The translations under genes were made by a program, and so were the position numbers. Positions 1 to 10,675 of a DNA stretch of 64,000 bases are shown here, in pieces; within the stretch, counting starts at the first letter, position 1; every line of letters begins with the position of its first letter. Below the pieces are notes generated by a model that saw only the letters and a program-made list of their open reading frames with translations, did not search any database and was not told the DNA's origin. Location of the stretch: contig OV884059.1 of assembly GCA_930367215.1 (NCBI GenBank), forward strand, positions 233,677,803-233,741,802, in the 5' to 3' direction. The stretch comes from Pollenia angustigena. Taxonomy: Eukaryota; Arthropoda; Insecta; Diptera; Polleniidae.

Positions 1-48
1 TTAATTCATGTGCTAGGAAAAAAGGGGGGTGCTTTTATACCATGGGAG

Positions 49-186
49 GTTTTTTTTTTTTAATACCCTAGCTAATCCCGCGAAGCTTTACGCTTGTTTG
101 CAGGAACCAGAGTCTCTGGCGGGAATCGAACCCGCAACCCCGGCGCTGATAGACTAGCTCACTACCAGCTAGCCTAACGGGGCACT
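49..186 (-). repeat. tRNA-derived SINE-like copy
   Basis: Read on the minus strand this begins with a tRNA-like head starting GCCCCGTTAGGCTAGCTGG. It has a good internal promoter B box (GGTTCGATTCC) in a perfect 5-bp T stem, about 45 bases after an A-box-like TAGCTGGTAG. A short body follows and ends in a run of about 13 A (T at 49-61 on the plus strand). The presumed acceptor ends do not pair, so it is not a functional tRNA gene. A relative lies at 2552-2705 on the plus strand. SINE status is inferred from the tRNA-like head plus A tail. Confidence 0.55.
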
Positions 187-187
187 C

Positions 188-1000
188 AAGGTAAGACCAT
201 GATGGCTTTATCTCCCATTCAAAAGAGAGATAAAGCCTTTTATTTTTTTTTTCATTCGAATGGGAGGCAAAGCCATAATGGCCTAAGGGCACATTAGTAA
301 TATAGGGAAATGGCTTTATCTCTCATTTTAGTTTTGAAGAACTTTTCCATTTTACATTGATTAATAGTTTTCTTATTTTTATAATTAAGAGGTAATGATT
401 TTCCCTTTTACTAAAGTCAAGTATTGATATCTGGCTTCGCATACTAAAGTTTTTCTGCTTGGCGGCCTGCGGCCGCGCTTAGGGGTTTTTTCTCCAGTAG
501 GACGCGGCAGGTGGCTCCGCTGAATAAAGTTTTCCTGCGTGCGTCACAAGAATAAAAAAATGTTTTTCAATGATAACTAAGGATTTTCCCTTTTACAGAG
601 TCTTTACACCATGCATACCAATATTCTGAAAAAATATGGCTTTATCTCTCATTTGCGAAAAAAAAACATGGCTTTATCTCTCATTTCGCAAAATTTTACA
701 TATGACCTTACCTCTCAATGATTGGTTAATAAGCCCACTATGGCTTTATTTCCCATTCAATTGAGCGATAAAGCCATCATTATTATATTTATATAATTTA
801 AATATTTTAAAACATAAAAATCCTTGCTAGAATTTATAAAAAATTAACTGCAACAATTTTAACATTGTATTTCGATAGATTTGGTTATTTTCAACCATTC
901 AACATAAAAAGTAAAGTGTTGCCGAACTAAATTTTTTATAAAAAGAATATATGGGAGGTACATGAATCCTTTAACTTGCAATTTTGTGTATTATTATCAT
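188..1000. repeat. region rich in 'ataaagccat/atggctttat' motifs
   Basis: Several inverted pairs of a short motif (atggctttatctc and gagataaagcc) occur near 205-240, 262-285, 305-325, 640-690 and 735-775. A close variant builds the MITE at 47762-48179. A GC-richer patch at 460-530 carries a NotI site. I see no coding signal. It is probably a decayed TIR element, but its borders were not found. Confidence 0.35.
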
Positions 1001-1712
1001 GCAAATATCATTAGTCTGGGGCAAATCCTTCTAATTTTGCACAATTTTGCTCTGCATCAAAGTATTTTGTGCTGGAAGGTCCAAATTTAACTATAGTTCC
1101 CATATAAACCTCCATTCTAAAATCACTTAAATAGGGTAAACTCTCGAAAATTTGATTTTAAATTCTGTGGTGTAAGGCATTGTATGGTCGACTTTACTTT
1201 TTACTTGTTTTCTGCAATTTTCTTTTGTTTTCCGTGTTGTAATTACTAAAAGTGCTGTAAAGTAATACCGTAAAGAGAACAATTAATATTCAATTAATTT
1301 TCCTGAAATTAAAAGATTAAAAAATATTCGACTTTCTTTAATCATCATTCGCTATTTATGTGTTTGTATGGTACAATAATAGCAGGTAGCCTAGAAGAGC
1401 TGTTGCATTTTTATTAAGCCTCCAATGTGATGTGAAATAAAACCATATGGCTTTATTATTGGTCATATTTTTTGCTTAATAAAATTCTAGCCACTTCGAA
1501 ATGTGGCCCAAGGTAATATCGCCCCAAAAAACAAATGAAAATTTAAGCCAAATTTAGGGATATTTTTAATGATACAATTTAACCCAATTGTTTTAATGAA
1601 ATGTTACCCCAAAATAATGGAAATATGCCCCTAAATGTGAAGTAATTTTTTCCCCAAAAAATAATCTTAATGTGCTGTTCGTGGATAACGAATGAAGACT
1701 TCGTTCGCTTAA
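1001..1712. other. AT-rich stretch, nothing recognised
   Basis: No coding signal, no tRNA-like boxes and no convincing terminal repeats. A 'atggctttatt' motif at about 1447 may relate to the repeats upstream. Confidence 0.4.
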
Positions 1713-1850
1713 CTGCCTGTTTTTAGAAAACGTAAACAAGTGAGTGAGTGAGAAATTATATTGAAACAACAATTAAAAACAAAAATTGGTTTTTGTTTTC
1801 AATATAATTTCTCACCCACTCACTTGTTTACGTTTTCTAAAAACAGGCAG
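1713..1850. repeat. 138-bp near-perfect hairpin
   Basis: Arms 1713-1766 and 1797-1850 (about 54 bases each) are inverted repeats with one visible mismatch (gtgagtgagtgag against ctcacccactcac). The spacer is only about 30 bases and can itself pair in part (aaaacaaaaa / tttttgtttt). No target duplication was found. It could be a palindromic MITE or a hairpin-RNA source; both are inference. Confidence 0.7.
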
Positions 1851-2207
1851 TAAATTACATTTAAAACAAAAAAAATTATAAAATATTGTGTTTTAAAGAA
1901 TATTTAACCCAATTGTTTGGTAAATTAAAAAAAAAAAAGCATCCCAAAGTGTCAAAATCCAGAATTTTAAAAAGCTGAAACTCAGGAGAAAATTCATGCG
2001 ACCGGCCAAAGGCCGTCTCTGCAGTGAAGCTTTAAACGAATCCGGTGTTTGCTATACAAACAAACGGCCAAATACCGTCTATACAGTGAAACCTCAGTTA
2101 AGCTCTTATGACACTACATTTTTAAGTCATGGGATTGTTATAGAATTGATAGAAAGAAACAGTAAATAAATGTTGGAAAGAGCAAACTATAATAAATTTA
2201 AATAAAA
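1851..2207. other. AT-rich stretch with a short direct repeat
   Basis: It holds two copies of a segment like 'cggccaaa..ccgtct..cagtgaa' at about 2002 and 2065. Nothing else was recognised. Confidence 0.35.
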
Positions 2208-2332
2208 ATTATTAATAATTAGTATTGTGGTAATTGTGTTGAACTACAGTAGACGCTCGTTTATATGAACTAATTCAGACAGGGCCTGTTCACTAAATGG
2301 AAAAGTTCACATAATCGAGACAATATAAAATA

Positions 2333-2912
2333 CCCAGCAAAAACTTGGTAATGACATGCCATTACTGAACAACTTGCTTTTCAATGACTACTACATACCA
2401 TCTTCATTACATAGAAGTAGTTTGGTAATGACTTATTTAACTCCCTATTTGTAAGCGAGGGTGGTAAGTAGTTGCCTACAATAATTTAATCTCATATTTA
2501 CGCTCTTAATTGAGTAAAACAACGTTTTTTTATACAAAAACTACACTGCCCCAGTAGACTAGCTGGTAGTGAGCTAGTCTATCAGCACCGAGGTTGCGCG
2601 ATCGAATCCCACCAGAGACAAAATAAAAAATAAAACACAGTAAAATAAAATAAGAAAAAATAGAAAAAAAAAATAATAAAAAAAAAGTAACAAAAAAAAA
2701 ATTTTTTTAAAGTCATTCAATGTTAGTTGTAATTTTGGTGACATCGGAGTAATAACTTTTTAACTCCCTTTTTGTAAGCGAGGGAGGTAAGTACTTGCCT
2801 CCAATGACATCACCGTGTTAAAATAATGAGTTAAAATGCCAATGTATAAGTAGTGAAGAGTCGTTATATTAGCTTTTTAACTCATTACTTTGCAATGTAA
2901 TTTTTTGCTGGG
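2333..2912. mobile_element. MITE with CCCAGCAAAAA ends, TA TSD
   Basis: Perfect 11-bp terminal inverted repeats CCCAGCAAAAA at both ends are flanked by TA (2331-2332, 2913-2914). Internally, two related segments around 'taactccctNtttgtaagcgagg' (about 2430-2480 and 2760-2810) flank a tRNA-derived SINE. No transposase was seen. It lies inside the pogo-like element 2247-3867. Confidence 0.75.
2552..2705 (+). repeat. tRNA-derived SINE-like copy with A-rich tail
   Basis: The head 'agactagctggtagtgagct' matches the repeat at 49-186. A weaker B box (gcgatcgaatcccacc) follows, then about 80 bases of A-rich tail from 2619. It is nested inside the MITE 2333-2912. The B box has diverged, so it is likely inactive. 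Confidence 0.55.
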
Positions 2913-3285
2913 TAAGTATTTCAAATCATTTTTAATATACATATGTACATACATAGCCAATATTAAGATTTTATTTTAAATTAATTTGTTAATAATAAAT
3001 GTATATGAAAGTAGTCGGTTATATATTTTTGTTTTAAGGGATTTCTGTAATGCCTTGTCGCTGCATTTTCGCAATGCCAAATATCATTATCAAAAATATT
3101 ATTTTCACTCAAAGCAATAACTTTACAAATACCAACTATGTGATCAATTTTCCTTTGCATTCGTATATACATACACATTTACTAGCTTATTTCAGGGAAG
3201 AACAGATTTATAATAAAGGGCGTTTTTTATAGAGTGTGACACAAGTTTAAATCATAATAAAATTGGAAAGACAATTTTATGAAAT

Positions 3286-3550
3286 TTAAACATGATTTCT
3301 GTCACGGCTGGCGTGTAGAAGGCGCCAATTTTCAGTAAGTTTTTGTATTCGGACCATCATTGTTTTTGGAGACATATGTGCCAATGACTCCGCCAGTCCA
3401 TAAAGCGCACCAAACAGTGATGTTCTGTGGAAGTAATGGTGTTTCGACAATAGCTTGTGGATTCTACTCACTCCAAATGCGACAATTCTGCTTATTTATG
3501 TACCCATTTAACTAGAAATGGTCTTCATCGGAAAATAAAATTTTGAGTGG
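3286..3550 (-). pseudogene. DD41D mariner-like transposase remnant
   Basis: The minus strand encodes a recognisable middle part of a Tc1/mariner-superfamily transposase: the first catalytic motif (ILFSDEDHF), then NKQNCRIWSE, then a VWCALWTGG-like block. It jumps by internal deletion to a C-terminal ENW...RASR-like tail. Stops interrupt it (for example just before NPQAIVETP). It closely resembles the transposase at 28922-30016. It lies in the pogo-like element and cannot have mobilised it. Confidence 0.7.
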
Positions 3551-4535
3551 AAATTCAAAATCAATATCAATTTGCGCTTCAGTCCATTCGCCGCATTATT
3601 TTTATTAAACATTTCAAATATTTGCGCGTTGCTCGATAAGTCGATTGATAATGAAATTTCTTCAAAGCAAACTAAACAAAAAGCAACTATCATACTCTAA
3701 AAAACACCCTTTACAACAAAAAGTTACAAAAAATTCAACGGTTACATGTTGTTCACATAATAGAGATAGGTTGTGTTCACTCTTAAGAACCTCATGTGTA
3801 AACATTTTGTTGTTCACTATTCTGGATGTTCATATAACTGGGTATTCATATAACCGAGCGTCTACTGTATTTATGGTTTTTAATCCAAATTTTTAATATT
3901 TTTAATCAGGCTTAAGTTCATCAAATTTAATTTTCATTAAATTATTTTTACGAAGAAACGAATTTTACAACACGAAAATTAGTTAAAATTGTTATTGTTA
4001 ATTCTTCATTCTTGACGTGGCTGGGGCTCGAACCCCGGCCGGCAGGTTACCATGACATGTTTCGATCGCAACCACTCGATCTCCTCAGATGGATTTGCCG
4101 TCTTACACTCGCAGCCATCGACGACTTCTGACGTCAATAGTCAAACATCAATCCTTAAACCAAATTGTATTTTAACCTTTGGTAGATCGAAATTTGCTTT
4201 TCTGAATAATTATCCATTTTTAACTGATTTTATGTGTTTTTTCCTTACTTCTGCTTTCTCGTACTTTTGTCAAGAATTCTTCTTGAAGTCGAAAGTACAT
4301 TTTTTGTTCGTTTTTTCATTTTTCATTTCAAGGAATAAAATTATTAAAAGAGAGAATTCTAAAACATTCAGTATTAAATTAAATCTATCAGGAATAATTT
4401 TTTTAAAGGGAAATTTAAATAAAAATTTTTGGTGTAATTTCTATTCCAAGTGGTCATTAAAAAAATCGCACAATATCATTTTTGGTTTAACATTTATACT
4501 ATATCAGAATTAAAATAAAATTTAAATCCAAAATA

Positions 4536-4839
4536 GTTTAAAATTCAACCCGTTCAGTTTTAAAATTAAACTATGACTTTTTACCGTGTATGGCGTAGTT
4601 TATAATTCGGTTGCTAAACAATTATGGTTTTACTGCACTTGGGTGTTGGCAATAAAGCCGTGTGGTCTTATTTCTCAATGGAGGGAGAAATTATTAAGAA
4701 TTAATTGGTCTTTCAGTCTGCATTGTTGGTTTGTTTTATTTTCATAAAAATTTTTAAAGCTTTAAAGCGTTATTTACAAAATTAATTGAAAAATTGCGAA
4801 AAATTGTAATGTAGGGTGCATACATGAGCAAATTCATTG
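4536..4839. other. AT-rich stretch, nothing firm
   Basis: It holds one 'caataaagccgtgtggtctta' motif near 4650, related to the motifs at 188-780. No coding signal was recognised. Confidence 0.3.
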
Positions 4840-4845
4840 CAAAAA

Positions 4846-5160
4846 CTTATAGTCTTCGTACACCAAAATAAAGCTTGAACATTTTTCTTTTAAATTATGT
4901 CCATTAAAGTAAAGAAAATCATGATTTTTGACAAATTTATGTAGAAAACACAAAAAAGGCCGGCAAACCAGATTTTTTGCAAAAATTCGACAGCGACCTC
5001 TTCCGAAAAATCTGAAAAAAAATTTCGAAAATACTTTACCCTATAAGCTCTTAAATTAAGCTTGAGCACCCATAAAAATCCTAACACACTAGTGTTAACA
5101 CTATCAAAAAACTTGTGTTTTTTTTTGACTGCTGGTTGACAGTTCTCATCACATAACAAC
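4846..5160. repeat. end fragment related to the TAGGGTGTCCC element
   Basis: The segment around 4990-5085 (gcgacctct, then aatactttaccctataagct, then gcttgagca) matches the subterminal zone of the element at 17814-19676. The TAGGGTGTCCC tip itself is absent. It reads as a truncated relic. Confidence 0.5.
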
Positions 5161-6537
5161 AATAAAAACTCCGGATATTTGTTTTATTGTACACTTGTTT
5201 GTTGGTTATCTCGTGTCTACCTTTTATTATTGTACCATATGAGTTTTTTTTTATCGAATAGATTAGTAATTTTATGCAAAAGAGGATTTGTGTGTTGGTA
5301 AATATTTACTCAGTGTTTGTGTATGTTTTGATGAAATGCCGTGGACTATGTGAAAACTCCTCCACTTGATGCTTTTCCTTTACTTATATCAAATCAATAA
5401 TCGCCTTTTTAATGAGACGGATCAATATTGATGGGATGTTGGATTAAAAATACAAAAATAAACAACAACAAAATATGTTAAATTTTGGGTGGCTGAGTTG
5501 AGCTGACTGTTATAAATTAATCCATCAAAAAACCCCGTTTTATAAAAATATCCATAAAATAAATTAATTTAATGGAAAATATTGAAAAAAGAAACTTAAT
5601 ATTATCCTAAATTCTTAAGGCGTGAGATTAAAATTATTAAAATATAATTAAGATAGATTTTTATGGGGTAAAACTTAAAAGATTTTTAAATGTACTTTTT
5701 AAAAAAGTACCAAGAAGTCTTAAAATACTTTTTAAAAAAGTATCGAGAAGCCTTAAAATACAATTTTTTGTTTGTTCCAAAAGTTTTTTGTCTGAAAGGA
5801 TATATTTCATAAAAATTTACTCTTTATGAACGGTGCCCGTTCATAAAATTTTAAGAATAAGGTTCTTTAACAGTAGTAATTTGCTTATTTTTTTTTTTAA
5901 TTTTTCTAGATACTTTTCTGTTAAAATTAACTAAAAAGGAAATAAATTTGTGCCATTTATAAAAGATAACTTTCAATAGCGTATTCTTTAAAAGAAAATT
6001 ACTTTAAAAATACTTTTTGCAAGCATTATTTCGCCCTTAATTTTACTGCAATAAATATTTGCCTCAGTTTTCCTCGCTCGTCCTTAAAGTACATAAGAAA
6101 CACTCAATTAAATGAGTGTTTTCATTAAACCGCCATAAAATGTAATATACGAGTTACACTTAATAGTGGGAAACTGCAAATGGAAAATGTGGGGAAAAAC
6201 AAGAAAGTGTTAATGAGCTAAAAGCAATTATAGGACTTTCCTTCTTCGCTTTGTCATTTTAACTTGTAAATTATTAAGAAAATAATATCGCCCTGATGGC
6301 ATTTTTAAAGCTTCACATTATTTAAATCCAAAAATCAATTCTATAGAGGTTTGAATATTAAATATTTATTGAGACGCCGAGAAGTAATTACGATTATCAA
6401 TATAATTATAATCTTTTAGCTGCTGTAATCAGCCATTAGGATTTGGCTGAATGTATGTTAGTATCGTCACCTTAAATGCAAACTGACGTAACTGTATACA
6501 GAAAACTTAAAAATAAATTTTTTGATTGATTCTTGTT
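5161..6537. other. AT-rich stretch with a short tandem repeat
   Basis: About 40 bases are tandemly duplicated at 5694-5773 (tttttaaaaaagta..gaagtcttaaaatac). No coding signal, tRNA-like boxes or paired termini were found elsewhere. Confidence 0.35.
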
Positions 6538-7843
6538 TTTTTATACCTTCACCCACAATAAGTTTTGAAAAGGGTATACTAAGTTTGTCATTCCATATGA
6601 AACTTTTTTATTATTTTTCTCAGACCCCATAAAGTATATATATTCTCGGTCCTTTAGTAATTCTAAGTCGATTTAGCCATGTCCGTCGGTTGAAAACACG
6701 CTCATTTTCGAAAAACTCAAAAAATCTAAGCAGTTTGGGATTGAAATCCAGCAAAATCGGTTCAGTAGGATCAGAACTATGAATCAAAATGTGGAACCAC
6801 CACCTAAAAAAATTAATTGATAATTTTGTTACAAAAACCAACATAAATGGTGTACCAATGCACGGAATGATATAATATTGTGCAAAAATTCGTTTTATTC
6901 GACTGAAAATTACGCTGTAAAATTTAGCAAAGATCCGTCCGTAATTTTCTCTAGGCCCCATATAAACCCTACTCCCGGAAAACAGTTTAGTACGCCTAAA
7001 ACCATAAAAAATAATGCTATCATAACCAAATTTGGTACATCACAGTTTTATAGGACTAGATATAAGACTATAAAATTTCGTGAAGATTGGCCCATAATTT
7101 ACCCTAGGCCCCATATAAACCCTACTTCCGGAAAACAGTTTAGTACGCCTAAAACCGTACAATATAATGCTATCAGAATAAAATTTAATGCTTCACAGTT
7201 TTATATGACTAGAAATTACACTAATAAATTTCGTGATGATCGGTCCATAATTCACATTAGGCCTCATCTAAAGCCCACACTAGTAAAATAATTAAAACAC
7301 CTAAAACCGTAGCAGATATAGATATTGCGGTAAACTTTCTTCCAACTTAGCTTCATATGGGCAGAAAAATGTTATGCAATTTTGTGATTTACGGTCCATA
7401 ATAACCTTTAGATCCATTTAAAGCAGCCTTCTGAAATTCACTGCAAACGCTAAAACTAATTTCTCCGCTGTATTGAAATATATTGAAATTTATGTTTTTT
7501 AATACCAGAAATCACTCTGCAGAATTTTGGGATGATTGGTTCATAGCTTACCATGGCTCCAATATAAATTCCCCTCCTGAAAATCATTTAAGTTCGGCTT
7601 AAACTGTTACGAATCATGCTATTTTACTCAAGCTAGTAAAAATTGCTAAAAAAAAGTCATACAACTTTCTGATTGTCAGTTAATTATTTAATATAGGTCT
7701 AAACCGCAACCAATCATAATGCAGCTGTCTGTTTTTGTAAAGATAAATTAATAAAAAAATAGACATCATACTCCTTAAATATTCGAACTGTCGGTGGAGG
7801 GTTTCAAAGTTTCGGCGCAGCCGAATATAGCATTCTAACTTGT
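6538..7843 (+). mobile_element. DINE-1/INE-1-like (Helentron-associated) element
   Basis: The left end is 'tttttataccttcaccc..' followed by the INE-1-type signature 'gtttgtcattcc', 'ccccataaagtatatatatt' and 'tttagccatgtccgtc'. The right end is 'ggcgcagccgaatatagcattctaac' (a small hairpin) before T-rich sequence. The middle (about 6905-7310) holds diverged ~155-bp monomers containing 'ggccccatataaacccta..ccggaaaacagtttagtacgcc'. No protein is encoded; reading frames crossing the monomers are incidental. Assignment follows the known layout of DINE-1 elements. Confidence 0.75.
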
Positions 7844-8000
7844 TTTTTATTAGACAACAACTTCACGCATATTGTTTATGTTTTTTCTCGCCATAAACGC
7901 CTTTGGGGCCATATGGCTTCAACTAGGCATCTACATTTCACACGATTTATTCCAGTTGTTCTCTAATCGGTTGCTGTTATAGTTTAGTAGATGATTGGTA

Positions 8001-8239
8001 CACAGAAAAAATTCTCCAAAATTGTTCACCGATTAAAGCATTAATCAAAAATAAAAACAGTTTTAATTAAAAATTTAATGAAGTGAATTAAACGTTTAAT
8101 CAAGTAAATTAAACGTTTAATTAATACTATTAACTGGTTTAATTGATACTATTAATTTGTTTACTAGTGCAAATTTAATTAATTTTTTAATTAATATCAT
8201 AAATTTTTTAATTGAAAACTATTTTTATTTTTTTCTGTG
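8001..8239. mobile_element. MITE with CACAGAAAAAA ends, TA TSD
   Basis: The termini CACAGAAAAAA and TTTTTTCTGTG are flanked by TA (7999-8000, 8240-8241). The interior is very AT-rich, with repeated 'aattaaacgtttaat' blocks. Similar tips occur near 17190 and 20150. Confidence 0.6.
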
Positions 8240-8413
8240 TATGCTGTAGCAGGTTCTAGGATGGTGGGTTTAATTGATACTATTAATTTGTTTATTGGTG
8301 CAAATTTAATTAATTTTTTAATTAATAATAATTTAATTAATATCACGAATTTTTTAATTGAAAACAGTTTTTGTTTTCTTCTGTGTATGCTGTAGCAGGT
8401 TCTAGGATGGTGG
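8140..8413. repeat. tandem duplication of a MITE half plus flank
   Basis: About 130 bases, starting 'tttaattgatactattaat' and ending 'gctgtagcaggttctagg', occur twice in direct order (8140-8264, 8270-8413). The duplicated block includes the right half of the MITE and about 25 bases outside it, so it arose after insertion. Confidence 0.75.
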
Positions 8414-8807
8414 AGAACCTTACTAATCTTTGATTCTTACCTTTTTTTTCCAGGTTATGTCGCACAATACTTTGATGTAGAACAAAATTGTGCAAAAATA
8501 GAAGCAGTTGACCGAGACTAATTATATTCTGCATGGAGGTATATATGAAAATAATAAACAAAATTTCAACTTAATAAAAAAATTCCTTCAAAGGATTATA
8601 TATCATAAATCCTTCTTTTTTTTAAATTTAATTTGGCAACACTTTTTATGTTCAATTGTTGAAAACTACCAAATCTATCTAAATACAATGTTATAATTGA
8701 TGTTCTTCATTTATTATAAATTCTAGGATATGAATTTCTTATACATGTATGTATGTCCTTTTAAGGAAAATATACATGAATGGAAAATATTTGATTTTTT
8801 GTTTATA
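8414..8807. other. AT-rich stretch, nothing recognised
   Basis: No supported gene, RNA or paired termini. Confidence 0.3.
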
Positions 8808-9312
8808 CTAGCTTAACCCGGTGCACTTCGCTACACTGCGTTTGGAAACTCTCCCCTTAATAGTTCTTCAGTTGAGAGATATTTAATATATGCATCCTAT
8901 GGGAGGTATTTCCCCCCCCAGCGCCTTCCCGCTTTATTTTTATTTTCAATAGTGTAGTATACCGTAAGAGTGACTTCTACAAAGTTTGAACATTCTCACT
9001 ATTACAGTTCTTAAGATATGCGGTATTAAACACTGGCGTCCTATGGGGGGTACCACTTCCGCTGCTGCTATTTTATTTCAGTTTTGGGACTCAGAAGATC
9101 CTTCTACGAAAAGTTCAACAAAATGAGTGCAGCGGCTCTTAAGATATGCGATACTTAATATTGGCATCCTTTTGGGGGGTACCAATTCCCCTGCCCCTAT
9201 CGAAAAAATAAGTAGCCTATTTAATGTTAAGGGCTAAAAATTTCCAGAAGATCGGTTCAGTAGTTTAGGAGTCTATAAGCCAACAAACAAACAAATAAAC
9301 AAACATTTTTAA
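8808..9312 (+). repeat. retroposon-like repeat with (CAAA)n tail
   Basis: It starts 'actagcttaacccggtgcac'. It contains three diverged internal monomers of about 125 bases centred on 'catcctatgggaggta' (near 8890, 9040, 9165). It ends 'gatcggttcagtagtttagg..' before 'caaacaaacaaataaacaaa'. Such an ending is familiar from insect non-LTR 3' ends and SINEs; the exact family is not established. The 3' tail gives the plus orientation. Confidence 0.5.
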
Positions 9313-9322
9313 TTTTTACATA

Positions 9323-9570
9323 TCGCTCATTTGCTGCAAGACCGGCATAACTCAAAAAAAAATCATTTCGAGATAAATGCATTTAAAGTTTTTGATTAAC
9401 ACTAACTTCTTAAAAAAAAAGAAGACACATTCTCTTCAAACTGGGAAAGTATAAAAGATATAAATATGAATTTAATACACAATATAAAGAAAAACAAAGC
9501 GAACAATTCTGCATCTCTAACTTTAAAATTTAATTTTTTGAGTTATGCCGGTCTTGCAGCAAATGAGCGA
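9323..9570. mobile_element. MITE with TCGCTCATTTGCTGCAAGAC ends, TA TSD (copy 1)
   Basis: Long inverted termini (about 37 bases, starting TCGCTCATTTGCTGCAAGAC) are flanked by TA at 9321-9322 and 9571-9572. A second copy with the same ends and TA flanks lies at 36687-36939. Two independent insertions with matching borders make the element definition strong. It is non-coding. Confidence 0.85.
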
Positions 9571-9572
9571 TA

Positions 9573-9915
9573 TATAGATATATTTATATAGAGATACAAT
9601 AATAGCAAATATTTTATTTTGAAGTGTTTTTATTTGAGAAGTATTTTGAAATCTTAAATCATCGGAGCTAGATCAAAGGAAGTTTAATTTTCTGCATCGC
9701 TATTATTACCCTCTTGTTTAATATACTCAACAATTTGAAATAAATCGTTTTCTTTTTATTATTTTTAAACGTTCTGTTTTTTGATAGCACTGGATCTGAT
9801 GCTGGCAGCAAGTGGGTCATTAGATCTTTATTAGTGTTTTGCCTAGAAGATTTTCTTGTGTGCGACAGCCTTACAGTTTAAAGTGTATATTTTTAAGGAT
9901 AATATAGTTACATAC
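9573..9915. other. AT-rich spacer, nothing recognised
   Basis: No supported feature. Confidence 0.3.
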
Positions 9916-9923
9916 ATACATAC

Positions 9924-10667
9924 TAGTGCTGGGAAACTATCGATAGACTATCGATATTATCGATAGTCTTAAAATATCGAAAATATCGATAGGAAAAATA
10001 TAAATATCGATATTTTTATTATTTAAAATACAGCTATGAAGACATCGAACAGCAGCTATACACACAGAGTTTTTTTGCCGCAGATTTGTACTTGCTATTG
10101 CTAATTCGCGCTGAATTACAGCAATGAATACAAACAACAAGAATGGTTAGTGGTATGGATTGCTTTGCAGTGCTTTTTAATGATAATAAAAGGCCTTTAA
10201 GTCGAAATTTGAACATGTTTATATAGGGACTGAAATGTCAAATATTTTTGTAATGTTGTAAAAAAAAAAAAATGCAAATCCAAATGCAATTGCAAGCATA
10301 GGACAAAACAATAAACGACCATGAGAGGATAAAGCCGCTAGATTGATTACCTTTTTGGGTTTAGAATTTGGAAAATTTTTCAAAGTTGCAATGGAATATC
10401 TTATAGCCGCTGTTACTTCGGTTCTATCAGAAAGGTACTTATCAATTTTTAAAAAACTGCCATCTAAAATAACGTGCGTATATACAAACGTCTCATACAT
10501 TCAATAAAGTGATAAAAACAACGGACTGTAGCCTTGTAAAAAAATAATTAAAGTTTTCCTGCACAAGTACAAACATTCAGTCGATAGTAATATCGATATA
10601 TCGATAGTGAAATCTGAACTATCGGTAAATATCGATGTTAGAAAATATCGATGGTATCCCAGCACTA
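9924..10667. mobile_element. hAT-type deletion derivative with clustered TATCGATA
   Basis: The inverted ends TAGTGCTGGGA are flanked by an exact 8-bp duplication, atacatac (9916-9923 and 10668-10675). The host is a 'cata' simple repeat, which slightly weakens the TSD. An 8-bp TSD and TAGNG tips are typical of hAT. TATCGATA occurs five times in the left subterminal zone (about 9939-10012) and twice in the right (about 10590-10610). A 93-codon minus-strand frame at 10219-10500 was not recognised as transposase. Confidence 0.8.
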
Positions 10668-10675
10668 ATACATAC

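Larger units (their letters stand above)
2247..3867. mobile_element. pogo/Tigger-like non-autonomous TIR element
   Basis: The termini CAGTAGACGCTCG and its reverse complement are perfect for 13 bases and extend to about 24 bases with two mismatches. The element is flanked by TA on both sides (2245-2246, 3868-3869). Removing it with one TA restores the interrupted repeat around it. CAGT-starting TIRs with TA duplication are typical of the pogo branch of Tc1/mariner; the assignment rests on that. It encodes no intact protein. It carries a nested MITE (2333-2912) and a DD41D transposase remnant (3286-3550). Confidence 0.75.
2208..4535 (-). repeat. 560-bp-family tRNA-like repeat, split by a pogo-like insertion
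   Basis: The left piece (about 2208-2246) and right piece (about 3868-4535) together match one unit of the tandem array at 50731-55563. They are separated exactly by the TIR element 2247-3867. On the minus strand the right piece carries a tRNA-like B box (GGTTCGAGCCC, near 4030) and an upstream A-box-like GATCGAGTGGTT. This single dispersed copy shows that the unit exists outside arrays. Calling it a SINE is inference from the tRNA-like boxes. Confidence 0.6.

Noticed and set aside
112..185. Functional tRNA gene on the minus strand
   Set aside because: The T stem and B box are good, but the acceptor ends do not pair, and a relative with an A-rich tail exists at 2552. A SINE head fits better.
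4052..4513. 153-codon frame as a gene
   Set aside because: It lies within a tRNA-like repeat copy in its non-tRNA orientation, is rich in F/S/N/K from AT-rich DNA, and is not conserved among copies.
6620..7291. 113- and 137-codon overlapping frames on both strands
   Set aside because: They run through DINE-1-like monomers; the repeated residues simply reflect the ~155-bp repeat.
10219..10500. 93-codon frame inside the hAT derivative as its transposase
   Set aside because: No BED finger, RNase H-like motifs or hATC signature can be seen.
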